Assembly: GCF_023284065.1 (NCBI RefSeq)
Contig: NZ_JAKIKP010000002.1
Coordinates: forward strand, 372,001 to 436,000
Length of the DNA stretch: 64,000 nucleotides
Origin: Shewanella gaetbuli
GTDB taxonomy: Bacteria; Pseudomonadota; Gammaproteobacteria; Enterobacterales; Shewanellaceae
Reading direction: 5' to 3'
Below the pieces are notes generated by a model that saw only the letters and a list, made by a program, of their open reading frames with translations, ran no database searches and was not told where the DNA came from. The position numbers and the translations under genes are program-made. Below are positions 1-9,507 of the stretch, piece by piece. Numbering within the stretch: position 1 is the stretch's first letter; every line of letters starts with the position of its first letter.

Positions 1-1395
1 TATGTATTACACCGTTTTAAAATTCATTACGGTAAGGTGCCATTACAATCTGCCCCAGGACAATTTTTTCAGGCGCTAATCGCGTTAATCACTAACTTTT
101 CAGTGGGTCGCGAAGGCCCCGCCATTCATTTAGGCGCGGTGAGCGCTAGTGTGATGGCCGAAAAGTTTAAGCTGCCAGATAACAGCGTTAGAATAATGTG
201 TGCCAGTGGTATTGCTGCTGGTATTGCGGCCACCTTTAATGCACCACTTGCAGCGGTTTTATTTGTTTTTGAAGTGATTGTACGTGAATACAAAATTCAC
301 TACTTCTTCCCTATTATGTTGTCTGCGATATGTGGCGCAGTATCCAGCCAGCTAGTCTTTGGTAATATTCATGAGTATGACTTAATTAACGTGATTCATA
401 TTCCGCTAGATCATTATCCCATTCTGTTACTGGGTGGATTGGGGCTAGGGTGTACTGCGGCGTTATTTAATTATTCATTATTAAAAGTTACCGCCACAGG
501 ACAAAACTGGCGACTCATTTATCGGTTAATGATTGCCGGAACAGCGACCACTATTGTGGGTATTTTTCTTCCCCAATCATTAGGTTCAGGTGATTTAGCC
601 ATACATGAGGCCATTAGTGAGTCCCCCAGTTTATGGTTTTTAATGGCATTATTAATAGGTAAAATGATTGCTACTATTGCGGCTATCGGGCTAGGTGTAC
701 CAGGTGGCTTAATAGGCCCCTTGTATGGAATAGGCGCATTAGTGGGGGCTATATTGGCATTAATAAGCAGTGCTATTTTCCCATCCATTGCCCCTTATGT
801 TGGCTTATATACTGTTATCGGCATGACCGCCATGATGGGCGTGTGCCTCAGTGCCCCGCTAGCCGCATTAGTGGCTTTATTGGAATTAACCAATGATGCC
901 AGCATTATTTTACCAGCAATGTTTGTCACCATTCCGGCATTCCTAGTGGCTTACCAGGGGTTCGATACTAAGTCTATTTTCTTGAAACAATTAGAAATTA
1001 TGGGTTTAGATTATAAAATTCCGCCCATGAATCAAGGCCTACAAAAAAAAGGCGTGCGGGTATTAATGAATCGCCGCTTTGTTGTGGTTAATGATGACGA
1101 TGAATTACTGCTTGAAGTGTTAAAACGTGCAGCTGGACGCCCAGTATTAGTGCGAAACACTGACGGCCAAATAGAAATGTTAAGCCTAGAAATTCAATCT
1201 TTTGAAGATTCAACCACGTTATCACGCCACTTAATGCAAGGGCTGCCTGATTCAGCCACTCTTGATGAGGTATATGACGCTTTAGCAGCAAAACGCGCTG
1301 GAGAGGTCTATATTTATCGTAACAAACCAAGCCATATTGTCGGCGTAATCAGTTGGGCCAACTTGGCACAAGAAATTCGCTCTGGGCAGCTATAA
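1..1395 (+). CDS. ClC-family chloride channel/antiporter, 5' end outside window
   Basis: This is an inner-membrane ClC-type chloride transporter. The frame is open from base 1, so the GTG at 37 is internal and the true start lies upstream of the window. The selectivity-filter signature GREGPAIHLG lies at about 106-135 and keeps the gating glutamate. A second pore motif, GVPGGLIGP, lies near 700, and several hydrophobic helices follow. The last roughly 110 residues look like a soluble CBS-type regulatory region. At the position of the E. coli internal proton glutamate (EE in LFIIEE) this protein reads LFVFEV, so the first Glu is kept and the second is Val. Whether it exchanges protons or works as a channel is therefore open. 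The 464 residues visible are most of a typical 550-600-residue CBS-containing member. Confidence 0.9.
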   Translation, partial: YVLHRFKIHYGKVPLQSAPGQFFQALIALITNFSVGREGPAIHLGAVSASVMAEKFKLPDNSVRIMCASGIAAGIAATFNAPLAAVLFVFEVIVREYKIHYFFPIMLSAICGAVSSQLVFGNIHEYDLINVIHIPLDHYPILLLGGLGLGCTAALFNYSLLKVTATGQNWRLIYRLMIAGTATTIVGIFLPQSLGSGDLAIHEAISESPSLWFLMALLIGKMIATIAAIGLGVPGGLIGPLYGIGALVGAILALISSAIFPSIAPYVGLYTVIGMTAMMGVCLSAPLAALVALLELTNDASIILPAMFVTIPAFLVAYQGFDTKSIFLKQLEIMGLDYKIPPMNQGLQKKGVRVLMNRRFVVVNDDDELLLEVLKRAAGRPVLVRNTDGQIEMLSLEIQSFEDSTTLSRHLMQGLPDSATLDEVYDALAAKRAGEVYIYRNKPSHIVGVISWANLAQEIRSGQL

Positions 1396-1424
1396 AAATA
1401 AACATCAAAAATTTAGAGAGATAT

Positions 1425-2537
1425 ATGCAATTGATTAATAGTAAATATTCAATTAAGGGGGTCATTAGTGCCCTATTAACTTTGTGTCTAACAAGTTGCT
1501 CACCAGCAGAAGATGATAAACACGCCACCGCCACCTCGCTGAACAATAAGCCAGTTGACACCATCGAACCGACTCCGCCTGAAAAAAAGACAACTCAACG
1601 CCAAGAAACCGCTGAGGATAATGATAAAGCCGATATCAAAATTGCACCGCTCAGTGAATTTGCCAATAATGAACCTAACGAAATACAAAAAAGCTTCTCG
1701 TTAATATTAGATGACCGCCCAACTAAAAAACCTAAATTAGTTCATGTAGACTCACTTGAAACCATTAAAGCCCTGTTCGATTCGTTAGATTACACTACAG
1801 AAAGTTGGCAGCAGGGTAATCGTGAAGTACCAAGGTTGACCTTTGAAACCGTCACCGAAGAGTGGCAACAGCACTCAAACGAAATACCGGTAGATGAGAA
1901 AAAAATGATTTTTTTCCGCTTAATGGCGCCATTAGTGTTATTGAGTAATGAAAAGGTTCTACTTGAAAGACGCTACATTGAAGTCCACGACAACGATGAT
2001 GACAAAGTCATTAAACTGGCTCAAAAATATAAAATTATTGATGAGCCAGCCCCAATAACCGACGAGCAAAAAGCGGCTTTGTTAGCACGAGTCGATATTA
2101 TTCCACCGTCATTGGTGTTAGCTCAGGCGGCTGAAGAAAGTGGCTGGGCAACATCACGCTTTACCGTGGAAGGTAACGCCTTTTTCGGCCAATGGGATTT
2201 TAGTGGTAACGGCATGGTACCAAAGCAGCAACGCACAGAGCTTGGTAATTACGGCATCGCGAGATTCGACTCTCCGCTAGCGTCGGTCATTGGTTACCTA
2301 ACCAATATAAATACTCATAATGCTTATCAAAAACTACGGGATCTACGTGCTCAATTAAGGCACAACAACGCCCCGATTACTGGGCTTGAACTCGCTGGAA
2401 CCTTGGATAAATATTCAGAACGAGGCCAAGAGTACATTGACGGTATCCGCTCGTTAATTAACTACAACAAATTAAATGATGTCGACGAGGCCTATTTATC
2501 TGACAAAGATCCAATCCATTTAATGACCGCACCTTAA
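1425..2537 (+). CDS. Bax-like glucosaminidase-domain lipoprotein
   Basis: A 370-residue predicted lipoprotein. I chose the ATG at 1425 because it follows a purine-rich GAGAG site and begins a lipoprotein signal peptide ending in the lipobox LTSC (Cys near residue 25). Starting at 1353 would put the N-terminus inside the upstream gene. After a charged, low-complexity linker, the C-terminal half carries a Bax/mannosyl-glycoprotein endo-beta-N-acetylglucosaminidase-like domain with LAQAAEESGWATSRF and NAFFGQW. In this family the Glu after AQAAEESGW is the likely catalytic acid. The probable role is peptidoglycan glycan cleavage at the outer membrane or periplasm. It sits 29 bases behind the ClC gene and may be co-transcribed. 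The family is clear; the substrate is inferred. Confidence 0.85.
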   Translation: MQLINSKYSIKGVISALLTLCLTSCSPAEDDKHATATSLNNKPVDTIEPTPPEKKTTQRQETAEDNDKADIKIAPLSEFANNEPNEIQKSFSLILDDRPTKKPKLVHVDSLETIKALFDSLDYTTESWQQGNREVPRLTFETVTEEWQQHSNEIPVDEKKMIFFRLMAPLVLLSNEKVLLERRYIEVHDNDDDKVIKLAQKYKIIDEPAPITDEQKAALLARVDIIPPSLVLAQAAEESGWATSRFTVEGNAFFGQWDFSGNGMVPKQQRTELGNYGIARFDSPLASVIGYLTNINTHNAYQKLRDLRAQLRHNNAPITGLELAGTLDKYSERGQEYIDGIRSLINYNKLNDVDEAYLSDKDPIHLMTAP

Positions 2538-2552
2538 TCTCTAGAAATCTAT

Positions 2553-2587
2553 TTGACGATATCAATTGGCGCTGTTGATATCGTCAA
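2553..2587. repeat. Perfect 13-bp inverted repeat between bax-like gene and pyrB
   Basis: The arms TTGACGATATCAA and TTGATATCGTCAA flank a 9-base spacer, 15 bases after the stop of the upstream gene. The position suits a transcription terminator. No clear T-run follows on the plus strand, only an A-run inside the right arm, so Rho-independent function is uncertain. It could also be a protein-binding site. Confidence 0.55.
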
Positions 2588-2640
2588 AAACACTATCTGA
2601 TAATCTTATCCTCTGCGATATTTTATTGAGCTAGATAGTC

Positions 2641-2714
2641 TGCTACAATTTCGCCTCAGCCACCCTACGTAACTTGGGTAAAATAAACACGGTGCAAGCC
2701 GGTGACTTTTACCC
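2641..2714 (+). promoter_or_regulatory. Extended -10 promoter and structured leader of pyrB
   Basis: TGCTACAAT at 2641-2649 fits an extended -10 (TGn plus TACAAT); no good -35 is visible. Transcription from here would give a leader of about 80 bases. The leader contains GGGTAAAA (2676-2683) pairing with TTTTACCC (2707-2714). Nested inside is a short stem, CACGG with CCGGTG, around a six-base loop. The structure ends 23 bases before the pyrB ATG, so it could control ribosome access or elongation. Promoter and fold are inferred by eye. Confidence 0.5.
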
Positions 2715-2737
2715 CCTAAAAATTGGAAATCAGGCTG

Positions 2738-3757
2738 ATGACTCAGTTCGAAGGTTCACACATCCTTTCAGTAAACCAATTAAATTTGGATTCTATCGCA
2801 ACCATTTTTGATGTTGCTAACAAAATGACCCCATATGCACTGCGAGAAAAACGCACTAACGTGCTAGATGGTGCAATTTTAGGAAATTTATTTTTTGAGC
2901 CAAGTACACGTACTCGGGTCAGCTTTGGTTGTGCATTCAACTTATTAGGTGGTCACGTACGTGAAACCACAGGAATGGCATCTTCATCGTTATCAAAAGG
3001 TGAATCGCTATACGACACAGCCAGAGTGTTATCAACATACTCAGACGTCATTGCCATGCGTCATCCCGATGCCTTTTCTGTTAAAGAATTTGCCGAAGGC
3101 AGTCGTGTACCTGTTATCAACGGTGGCGATGGTTCAAATGAACACCCGACTCAAGCCTTGCTTGATTTATTTACCATTCAAAAAGAATTAAGCCATTCGG
3201 GACAAAGCATCAATGGTATGCACATAGCGATGGTAGGTGATTTAAAATTTGGCCGAACAGTGCACTCTTTATCACGCCTATTGTGTATGTATAAAGACAT
3301 CCAGTTCACATTAATTTCACCTGCTGAACTAGCAATGCCTGACTATGTGATCGCTGACATTGAAAATGCTGGCCATAAGATCACAATAACTGAGCAATTA
3401 GAAGGCAATCTGCATCAGGCAGATATATTGTATTTAACCCGAATCCAAGAAGAGCGCTTCCCTTCACAAGAAGAAGCCAACAAATATCGGGGCAAATTCC
3501 GTTTAAATCACAATATTTATACACAACACTGTAAATCTAATACAGTGATCATGCATCCATTACCACGTGACTCACGTGAACAAGCTAATGAGCTTGATAA
3601 TGATTTAAATAGCCACCCAAGCTTGGCTATTTTCCGTCAAGCCGATAATGGACTACTAATACGCATGGCACTGTTTGCATTAACACTTGGTGTTGAAAAT
3701 CAACTAGAGAAGTATGAGTGTCCAGTTAATTGGTATTCTCGTAAAGCAGACCGTTAA
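2738..3757 (+). CDS. pyrB: Aspartate carbamoyltransferase catalytic subunit
   Basis: PyrB joins carbamoyl phosphate and L-aspartate to give N-carbamoylaspartate, the committed step of pyrimidine synthesis. The carbamoyl-phosphate motif FEPSTRTRVSF, the HPTQALLDL segment, DLKFGRTVHSL and the C-terminal MHPLPR motif are all present. I take the ATG at 2738 (339 residues, MTQFEGSHIL...) instead of the TTG at 2723. The upstream codons add nothing family-like, and 339 residues is longer than the E. coli chain (about 310) but reasonable for this group. No pyrI regulatory-subunit gene is adjacent; hemL follows 27 bases later. A structured leader precedes the gene. Confidence 0.95.
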   Translation: MTQFEGSHILSVNQLNLDSIATIFDVANKMTPYALREKRTNVLDGAILGNLFFEPSTRTRVSFGCAFNLLGGHVRETTGMASSSLSKGESLYDTARVLSTYSDVIAMRHPDAFSVKEFAEGSRVPVINGGDGSNEHPTQALLDLFTIQKELSHSGQSINGMHIAMVGDLKFGRTVHSLSRLLCMYKDIQFTLISPAELAMPDYVIADIENAGHKITITEQLEGNLHQADILYLTRIQEERFPSQEEANKYRGKFRLNHNIYTQHCKSNTVIMHPLPRDSREQANELDNDLNSHPSLAIFRQADNGLLIRMALFALTLGVENQLEKYECPVNWYSRKADR

Positions 3758-3784
3758 TCGACAAGCAAAATTTAAGGATAAGCA

Positions 3785-5074
3785 ATGACCCGTTCCGAAA
3801 CGCTATTTGAACAGGCTAAACAAACAATTCCAGGTGGCGTTAATTCACCTGTACGCGCATTTAATGGCGTTGGTGGCTACCCATTATTTATCGAAAAAGC
3901 TGACGGCGCGTACATTTATGACGCTGACGGTAAAAAATACATTGATTATGTTGGCTCATGGGGCCCGATGATCTTAGGTCATAACCACCCTAAAATCCGC
4001 CAAGCCGTATTAGAGGCTGTTGAAAACGGTTTGTCTTTTGGTGCACCGACTGAACTTGAAGTTAAAATGGCTGAAAAAGTTATTTCAATGGTGCCATCAA
4101 TGGAACAGGTACGCATGGTCAGTTCTGGTACGGAAGCCACCATGAGTGCCATTCGTTTAGCACGTGGTTTCACTAGCCGTGACAAAATTTTAAAATTTGA
4201 AGGTTGCTATCATGGCCATGCTGACTGCTTATTAGTTAAAGCTGGATCTGGTGCATTAACCTTAGGCCAACCAAGCTCTCCAGGTATCCCTGAAGATTTT
4301 GCTAAGCATACGTTAACTGCAACCTACAATGACCTAGAGTCAGTGCGCGCATTATTCGAGCAACACCCTGAAGATATCTCATGCATCATCTTAGAACCTG
4401 TTGCCGGTAACATGAACTGTATTCCTCCGGTTGAAGGCTTCTTACAAGGTTTACGTGCAATTTGTGATGAATTTGGCGCGCTGCTTATTATCGACGAAGT
4501 GATGACAGGTTTCCGCGTTTCAATGAGCGGTGCACAAGGTCATTACGGCGTTAAGCCTGACTTAACCACATTAGGTAAAGTGATTGGTGGTGGGATGCCG
4601 GTAGGTGCATTTGGTGGTCGTAAAGACGTGATGCAGTTTATTGCCCCAACTGGCCCAGTTTACCAAGCTGGTACTTTGTCTGGTAACCCTATTGCGATGA
4701 CCGCTGGTCTTGCGCAAATGGAAGCGTTACATGCACCAGGCCTATATGATGAATTAGCCGCTAAAACAAAACGTATTGCAGAAGGCTTTAAAGCCGCTGC
4801 TGATAAACACGGTATCCCATTAAGCATTACTTATGTAGGTGGTATGTTTGGCTTCTTCTTCACTGAAGATACTGCACCAATGACCTCTTTCGAACAGGTC
4901 ACTAAGTGTAACATGGAGCACTTCCGTCACTTCTATCATGCAATGTTAGATGAAGGTGTATACCTTGCGCCTTCTGCTTATGAAGCGGGTTTCTTATCAA
5001 TGGCTCATGGCGAAGAAGAGCTTGAGTATACGTTAGCAGCAGTTGATCGCGTTTTTGCAGCAATGAGCAAGTAA
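3785..5074 (+). CDS. hemL: Glutamate-1-semialdehyde 2,1-aminomutase
   Basis: HemL is a PLP enzyme that isomerises glutamate-1-semialdehyde to 5-aminolevulinate in the C5 haem and cobalamin precursor pathway. At 429 residues it has the usual length. It shows the N-terminal NSPVRAF segment, the aminotransferase-III core with [21 protein letters not shown], and the PLP-binding lysine in [15 protein letters not shown]. The ATG at 3785 follows an AAGGA ribosome-binding site. An intrinsic terminator lies 23 bases after the stop, so it ends its transcription unit. It may be read together with pyrB, since only 27 bases separate them. Confidence 0.97.
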   Translation: MTRSETLFEQAKQTIPGGVNSPVRAFNGVGGYPLFIEKADGAYIYDADGKKYIDYVGSWGPMILGHNHPKIRQAVLEAVENGLSFGAPTELEVKMAEKVISMVPSMEQVRMVSSGTEATMSAIRLARGFTSRDKILKFEGCYHGHADCLLVKAGSGALTLGQPSSPGIPEDFAKHTLTATYNDLESVRALFEQHPEDISCIILEPVAGNMNCIPPVEGFLQGLRAICDEFGALLIIDEVMTGFRVSMSGAQGHYGVKPDLTTLGKVIGGGMPVGAFGGRKDVMQFIAPTGPVYQAGTLSGNPIAMTAGLAQMEALHAPGLYDELAAKTKRIAEGFKAAADKHGIPLSITYVGGMFGFFFTEDTAPMTSFEQVTKCNMEHFRHFYHAMLDEGVYLAPSAYEAGFLSMAHGEEELEYTLAAVDRVFAAMSK

Positions 5075-5096
5075 CATTAAGTCGCTAACTCTTTTT

Positions 5097-5126
5097 AAAG
5101 GCCAATCTCAACAGATTGGCCTTTTT
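5097..5126 (+). terminator. Intrinsic terminator of hemL
   Basis: AAAGGCCAATCT pairs with AGATTGGCCTTT around a CAAC loop and is followed by a T-run. This is a strong Rho-independent terminator just past the hemL stop. Confidence 0.9.
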
Positions 5127-5347
5127 GCTTTATTGCCCGACTCACTTCAAAACAGTCATTTCAAAAGATCCACTTCCAACCGTTAAGCAACCCTCAACCA
5201 AAACCATTCGAAAAAATAATGAGCTTGTTGCAGAATTCACCATAGTGTGATGTGATCCACTCGCTTAAAGCTTAATTTAAACTTAAAAGCAGACTGTCTA
5301 AAACATGGCACTTTATAGTTGCCATTAACACTCCATTGGATACCGCT

Positions 5348-6595
5348 ATGTTAGAAACCTTTCTGATCACCCTTGCTGTATTAGCACTGCTAAGTATTGT
5401 TTTCGAAGAAGTCACCCATATCAACAAAGCTAAAACCACACTGTTTTTAGGTTGTATCTCATGGATAAGTTTATTCATTGCTGCACAGACGACTGAGCAA
5501 ACCCAATTAATCACTGAAGAGCTCAACGAGAACTTATTAGAAATTGCCACGTTATGGTTATTTCTCATGTCTACTATGACCTTTGTCGCCTACCTTAATG
5601 CTAAAGGTATGATTCAAGTGATGGTGCAAAAAATCTTTCCGCAGCATGTCTCGGTTCGAATGTTGATGTTACAAGTTGGCGTGTTTGCGCTGATACTGTC
5701 AACCTTTTGCGACAACGTCACAGCAACACTAGTGTCTTTAGGGTTACTTACCACCTTCAATCTAGACAGTAAAATGCGTCGTAGAATGGCAGTATTGATT
5801 ATTTTTGCGGTTAACTCTGGTGGCGTGGCACTGATCACCGGTGATGTCACCACCTTAATGATTTTCTTAGCAGGTAAAGTCGCCATTTCAGAATTGCTGA
5901 TATTAATGATACCCGCAGCTGTGAGTGTTTTATTACTGGCAATATTATTTTCACTTAAAGCAGAAGGCGCTGTCAGTACCACACCTATGGCTCAAAGTTA
6001 TAGTACCGTGGATATTATTATTGGCTTAATCTTCTTAATTACCATTGTAATGACCATGCTGTTAAACGTACTTTATGGCATCCCACCCGTGCTCACTTTT
6101 CTAGCTGGTTTATCGATTATGTTTTTAGTTGGCCGAAGTGAAAAAACAAAAGATGAAGAAGTACAGGTATTAGAATATATACGCCAAGTAGAATACGATA
6201 CATTGTTGTTCTTTTTAGGTATTTTGCTATTAGTTGGCATGTTAAAAGAAATCGGCACCCTGAATATGTTGACTCAGGTTTATAGTCAGTTTGACCCCAG
6301 TATTTCAAACTTTTTTGCCGGAGTGGGTTCAGCTTTATTAGATAACGTGCCGCTCACTGCCGCCTTACTAAAAGCTGATCCGACCTTAACCACGGTGCAA
6401 TGGTTGGGGCTCACCTACTCTGTTGGTGTGGGCGGTTCATTATTAGTGATAGGTTCAGCGGCGGGGATCATCGCCATGAGTAAAGTACAGGAGCTGACTT
6501 TCGTTAGTTACCTTAAATATGTTCCTGCACTGTTATTTTGTTACTCAGTGGGTTACGGATTAACCCTAGTGTTAGCCCAACATATGCATGGTTAA
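5348..6595 (+). CDS. nhaD: NhaD-type Na+/H+ antiporter
   Basis: A 415-residue, very hydrophobic inner-membrane protein of the ion-transporter superfamily, consistent with NhaD sodium:proton antiporters, which aid salt and pH tolerance in marine bacteria. About 10-12 membrane helices can be read. Conserved-looking stretches include FCDNVTATLVSLGL, NSGGVALITGDVTTLM and ALLDNVPLTAALL, which carry polar residues (D, N, T) inside helices as in other NhaD proteins. I chose the ATG at 5348 over the TTG at 5336 because TTGGA sits 7 bases upstream of it as a ribosome-binding site. It stands alone between two terminators. Confidence 0.9.
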   Translation: MLETFLITLAVLALLSIVFEEVTHINKAKTTLFLGCISWISLFIAAQTTEQTQLITEELNENLLEIATLWLFLMSTMTFVAYLNAKGMIQVMVQKIFPQHVSVRMLMLQVGVFALILSTFCDNVTATLVSLGLLTTFNLDSKMRRRMAVLIIFAVNSGGVALITGDVTTLMIFLAGKVAISELLILMIPAAVSVLLLAILFSLKAEGAVSTTPMAQSYSTVDIIIGLIFLITIVMTMLLNVLYGIPPVLTFLAGLSIMFLVGRSEKTKDEEVQVLEYIRQVEYDTLLFFLGILLLVGMLKEIGTLNMLTQVYSQFDPSISNFFAGVGSALLDNVPLTAALLKADPTLTTVQWLGLTYSVGVGGSLLVIGSAAGIIAMSKVQELTFVSYLKYVPALLFCYSVGYGLTLVLAQHMHG

Positions 6596-6601
6596 CCCAA
6601 T

Positions 6602-6628
6602 AAAAAAGGCGCGTTAAGCGCCTTTTTT
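6602..6628. terminator. Bidirectional terminator between nhaD and gspB
   Basis: AAAAAAGGCGC and GCGCCTTTTTT flank a GTTAA loop. A-run and T-run are symmetrical, so it can end transcription of both the convergent nhaD (plus) and gspA-gspB (minus) units. Confidence 0.9.
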
Positions 6629-6644
6629 ATGCCGATTTGAGAGA

Positions 6645-7748
6645 TTAAATTGCCGGAACTTTAAACTCTTGGCCGTCAATTTCTAGCACCACATCTCGAG
6701 GACGAATTTCAACAATCGTTAACTTATTTTGAATCATATCCCCTTGCTGTAATTCTTCACCGTCCACATTTAACCAGCGTTGGCTAGGCTCTGATGAATA
6801 CACATGAGCCACAATATTAAACTCTGGCACACTTAACTGCACACTGGCCGGTAAATCGCCATACTTAGGAATGCCTTGCGGCTTAGCTTTAGGGATAGGG
6901 TCCAACTCTGGTGCGCTAACATCTTTATTGGCAGATTGCTCATATTCTACTTCTTTTAATGCAGCGGCAAATGCATCAGCTAAATTATTACTATTATCAG
7001 GTTGCTGTTGCACTGATTTAAAGTCAACCTCATTAGCAGCCATATTAACTTGTAGTTTTAATGCCTCTAACTCCTGCAGGCCTCGTTTATTAGCATTAGC
7101 GCCTAAAATAATTGGCTCTTGCACCTCAGCATTAGCTTCAGAAACTTCAGGCTGACTCGCCTTTGATTGACTTGGCTGTGACACAAAACCATTTTGTTGA
7201 TCGTATTCATCACTCAGCATTTGCAATTGAGCCAAGCTTAATGCGCTATTTGCTGCATTTTGTTGATTAGCTGAGACTGCTGGGCCGCTATTAACGATTT
7301 TGTTGCGGTTAGCACTATTTGTGGAACTTGTTTCAGTAGTTTGTGGGGCAGCACGTTTTAAGATTGGCTCATCAGGTAATGACGTGGCTCGAGGTAAAGC
7401 TACTTTTCCAGCTAATGTAAACTCTTGCGTTTGATCTGTTGTAGAGTGAGTATTTGATACTGGCTTTGTGTCAACTTTGCTTACCTCAGCGGAAGTCGCG
7501 GCCAATGTCACTGGCTGTGCTTCAGGTGGCATTGCTGTTTCATGCTGCAGATATCGGGATTCTACATAACTATCTAAGGCCCATGCAGCAGCAATAGCTA
7601 AAATAACCACGCTGAATAACAAGGCTATTTTGCCAGCAAGATGATTTTTTTGCGGCTTGGAATGACTTGGTATTGGCGTTAACACCGCATCTTGAATATG
7701 CGACGATTGTTGCTTTTGCTTGGTTACGGCATCTAATAATATTGACAT
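6645..7748 (-). CDS. gspB: General secretion pathway protein B (ExeB/GspB)
   Basis: A 367-residue bitopic inner-membrane protein. It has a cytoplasmic N-terminus (about 36 residues), one membrane helix at about residues 37-58, a long low-complexity Ala/Gln/Ser-rich periplasmic linker, and a C-terminal globular domain from about residue 300 (SVPEFNIVAHVYSSEP...RWLNVDGEELQQGD) typical of T2SSB. With GspA it forms the complex that helps place the type II secretin through the peptidoglycan. Its start overlaps the gspA stop by one base (TAATG), which indicates translational coupling. The linker is compositionally biased, and alternative names for such proteins include GspC-like; the gspA neighbour decides the call. 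Confidence 0.88.
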   Translation of the reverse strand: MSILLDAVTKQKQQSSHIQDAVLTPIPSHSKPQKNHLAGKIALLFSVVILAIAAAWALDSYVESRYLQHETAMPPEAQPVTLAATSAEVSKVDTKPVSNTHSTTDQTQEFTLAGKVALPRATSLPDEPILKRAAPQTTETSSTNSANRNKIVNSGPAVSANQQNAANSALSLAQLQMLSDEYDQQNGFVSQPSQSKASQPEVSEANAEVQEPIILGANANKRGLQELEALKLQVNMAANEVDFKSVQQQPDNSNNLADAFAAALKEVEYEQSANKDVSAPELDPIPKAKPQGIPKYGDLPASVQLSVPEFNIVAHVYSSEPSQRWLNVDGEELQQGDMIQNKLTIVEIRPRDVVLEIDGQEFKVPAI

Positions 7749-9379
7749 TATTGACGCTCCGTTCGAGTCAGCCTAGGCCCTTTTTGACTCAAATACAGGT
7801 TTATTTGAACTAAGGTTTGGCTGCCCGCAATACCATCAGCTTTTAAGCCATGTAAACGTTGAAACATCATTAAGCTTTGCTCAAGTTGCGTATCAAATTG
7901 ATTAACTAATCGCGCAGGACGTTCATCAATAATCGCTAAACTATTTTCTAACCATTGCACCTGAGACGCAGGCGAGCTAACACTAATTTCCCGAGGAAGT
8001 GGTTGATCAAGTTGCCATAATATTTCAAATGTTCCACTGAAATGACGATCAAACCAGTCTTTGCTAACCCAAAACTGTTGCTCGCCAAGTTGCAATAAAA
8101 TTTGTTCATATTGACGCTCAACAATCACCCCATAAAACGGATCAATTTTACTGTCTTGTAAATACACCACTGCAGGGTAATTTAACCGCATGATGCTATT
8201 CCAATTACCTTGTTGTTGATAGCAACTTAATCCGTGCTCTTGAGCAGCTTGGCATGGAGTTAACCCTTTAATGGGTTGAACTTGCCATAAGCCAAATAAA
8301 CCTGCAAATGCCACATCTATATTCTGGCTGCTAGCCATAGCTTGCTGCATCACCCTTTGTGCGGTGTTATTTTTTGCTGGTAAAGTGAGGTTACTCTGCA
8401 GATTCTTTTGATTGACTGTTTGTGGTTGGGCTGTAGCGGATTGTAAGTTAGCCCCCTCCGTTTGATGACTTGCCTCTGGTGTTGCTTGGGTAAATCCATA
8501 AAATGCCCCAGCAAAAGTCACTAGAGCAATGCCAGCGGCAATGGCATACCAATGTTTATCTGATACAGGTTCAACATCACCAAGCACTTCTTTAGCGGCT
8601 TGGTCGACCATTTTGTGGTCGATTGGTACTTTCGACAGACCAAATCCGGCCATTAAGGCTCGTTCGCATAATAAATTGGTTAAGCGTGGAATACCGCCAC
8701 TGTAATGATGTAGCCGTTTAATAGATTTAGCTGTAAATAATGGTTCATGCCGTCCGGCAACTTGTAAGCGATGCTGAACATACAAGGCCAGTTCTTGTTG
8801 ATTTAACGGTAATAAATGATAACGCGCGGTAATTCTCTGGGCTAATTGACGTAAATCTTGGCGCTTTAATAATTGCTGTAATTCGGGTTGGCCGATTAAA
8901 ATAACTTGCAGTAACTTTTTAGTGTCTGTTTCTAAATTGGTTAACAGCCGTAATTGCTCAAGTACTTCTGAACGTAAATGCTGTGCCTCATCAATAATCA
9001 ACACGGTATTACGGCCATTTTGATGATTGGCTAACAAATATTGGCTCAATAAGTCAGTTAACTGCTTAATGCTCGGGTTATCACCATAAGTAATTTTTAA
9101 CTCATCACATAACGTCGCCAATAACTCTTGCTCTGTCAGCGACGGATTAAGAATAAAAGCCGTATCGGTGTTTTCGGGCAACTGTTGCAGTAAACAACGT
9201 GAAACGGTGGTTTTTCCAGTCCCCACTTCTCCCGTTAATAGAACAAAACCGCCGGTTTCACCTAACCCATATGTTAAATGCACTAACGCCTCACGATGAC
9301 GTTCACTCAAGAACATATAATGGGGGTTTGGAGCAATAGAAAATGGATTATCATTTAATCCATAAAAAGCTTTATACAT
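7748..9379 (-). CDS. gspA: ExeA/GspA-type AAA ATPase with peptidoglycan-binding domain
   Basis: A 543-residue ATPase. It shows Walker A GEVGTGKTT near residue 50, Walker B VLIIDEAQHL, and sensor/arginine motifs in the N-terminal AAA domain. A single membrane helix lies at about residues 273-294. The periplasmic region ends in a PG_binding_1-like domain (about residues 455-535, with GLKADGIAGSQTL). With GspB it remodels or binds peptidoglycan so that the GspD secretin can assemble. I use the ATG at 9379 (MYKAFYGLNDNPFSIAPNP), which matches the ExeA family N-terminus and has AGG 11 bases upstream, not the GTG at 9391. The rest of the type II system is not in this window. Confidence 0.92.
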   Translation of the reverse strand: MYKAFYGLNDNPFSIAPNPHYMFLSERHREALVHLTYGLGETGGFVLLTGEVGTGKTTVSRCLLQQLPENTDTAFILNPSLTEQELLATLCDELKITYGDNPSIKQLTDLLSQYLLANHQNGRNTVLIIDEAQHLRSEVLEQLRLLTNLETDTKKLLQVILIGQPELQQLLKRQDLRQLAQRITARYHLLPLNQQELALYVQHRLQVAGRHEPLFTAKSIKRLHHYSGGIPRLTNLLCERALMAGFGLSKVPIDHKMVDQAAKEVLGDVEPVSDKHWYAIAAGIALVTFAGAFYGFTQATPEASHQTEGANLQSATAQPQTVNQKNLQSNLTLPAKNNTAQRVMQQAMASSQNIDVAFAGLFGLWQVQPIKGLTPCQAAQEHGLSCYQQQGNWNSIMRLNYPAVVYLQDSKIDPFYGVIVERQYEQILLQLGEQQFWVSKDWFDRHFSGTFEILWQLDQPLPREISVSSPASQVQWLENSLAIIDERPARLVNQFDTQLEQSLMMFQRLHGLKADGIAGSQTLVQINLYLSQKGPRLTRTERQ

Positions 9380-9466
9380 ATGATTAAGCACCTAAAACAA
9401 AAACAGACGGCTCAAGTTAATGCTTGCTGCACAGCTTGTCAAAAGTTAGCCGCAAAAATCGAACTC

Positions 9467-9475
9467 TGGTAAGAT
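9467..9475 (+). promoter_or_regulatory. Extended -10 element upstream of cca
   Basis: TGGTAAGAT matches TGn plus a -10 hexamer (TAAGAT), 32 bases before the cca ATG. A poor -35 (TTAGCC, 18-base spacing) is upstream. Inferred from sequence only. Confidence 0.4.
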
Positions 9476-9507
9476 TTACAGTCTATTCCTTTACAGTGCG
9501 AATGAAC

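Noticed and set aside
1353..1424. Longer N-terminus for the Bax-like protein
   Set aside because: It would overlap the ClC gene and bury the lipoprotein signal peptide behind 24 residues; the ATG at 1425 has a purine-rich site.
2691..2705. GGTGCAAGCCGGTGA in the pyrB leader as a cobalamin riboswitch core
   Set aside because: It resembles one riboswitch segment by chance, but the B12 box, GGGAA and CAGA blocks are missing, and pyrB is not a B12 gene.
9424..9507. Longer N-terminus for Cca
   Set aside because: The family starts at YLVGGAVRD, and the upstream bases contain a promoter-like element.
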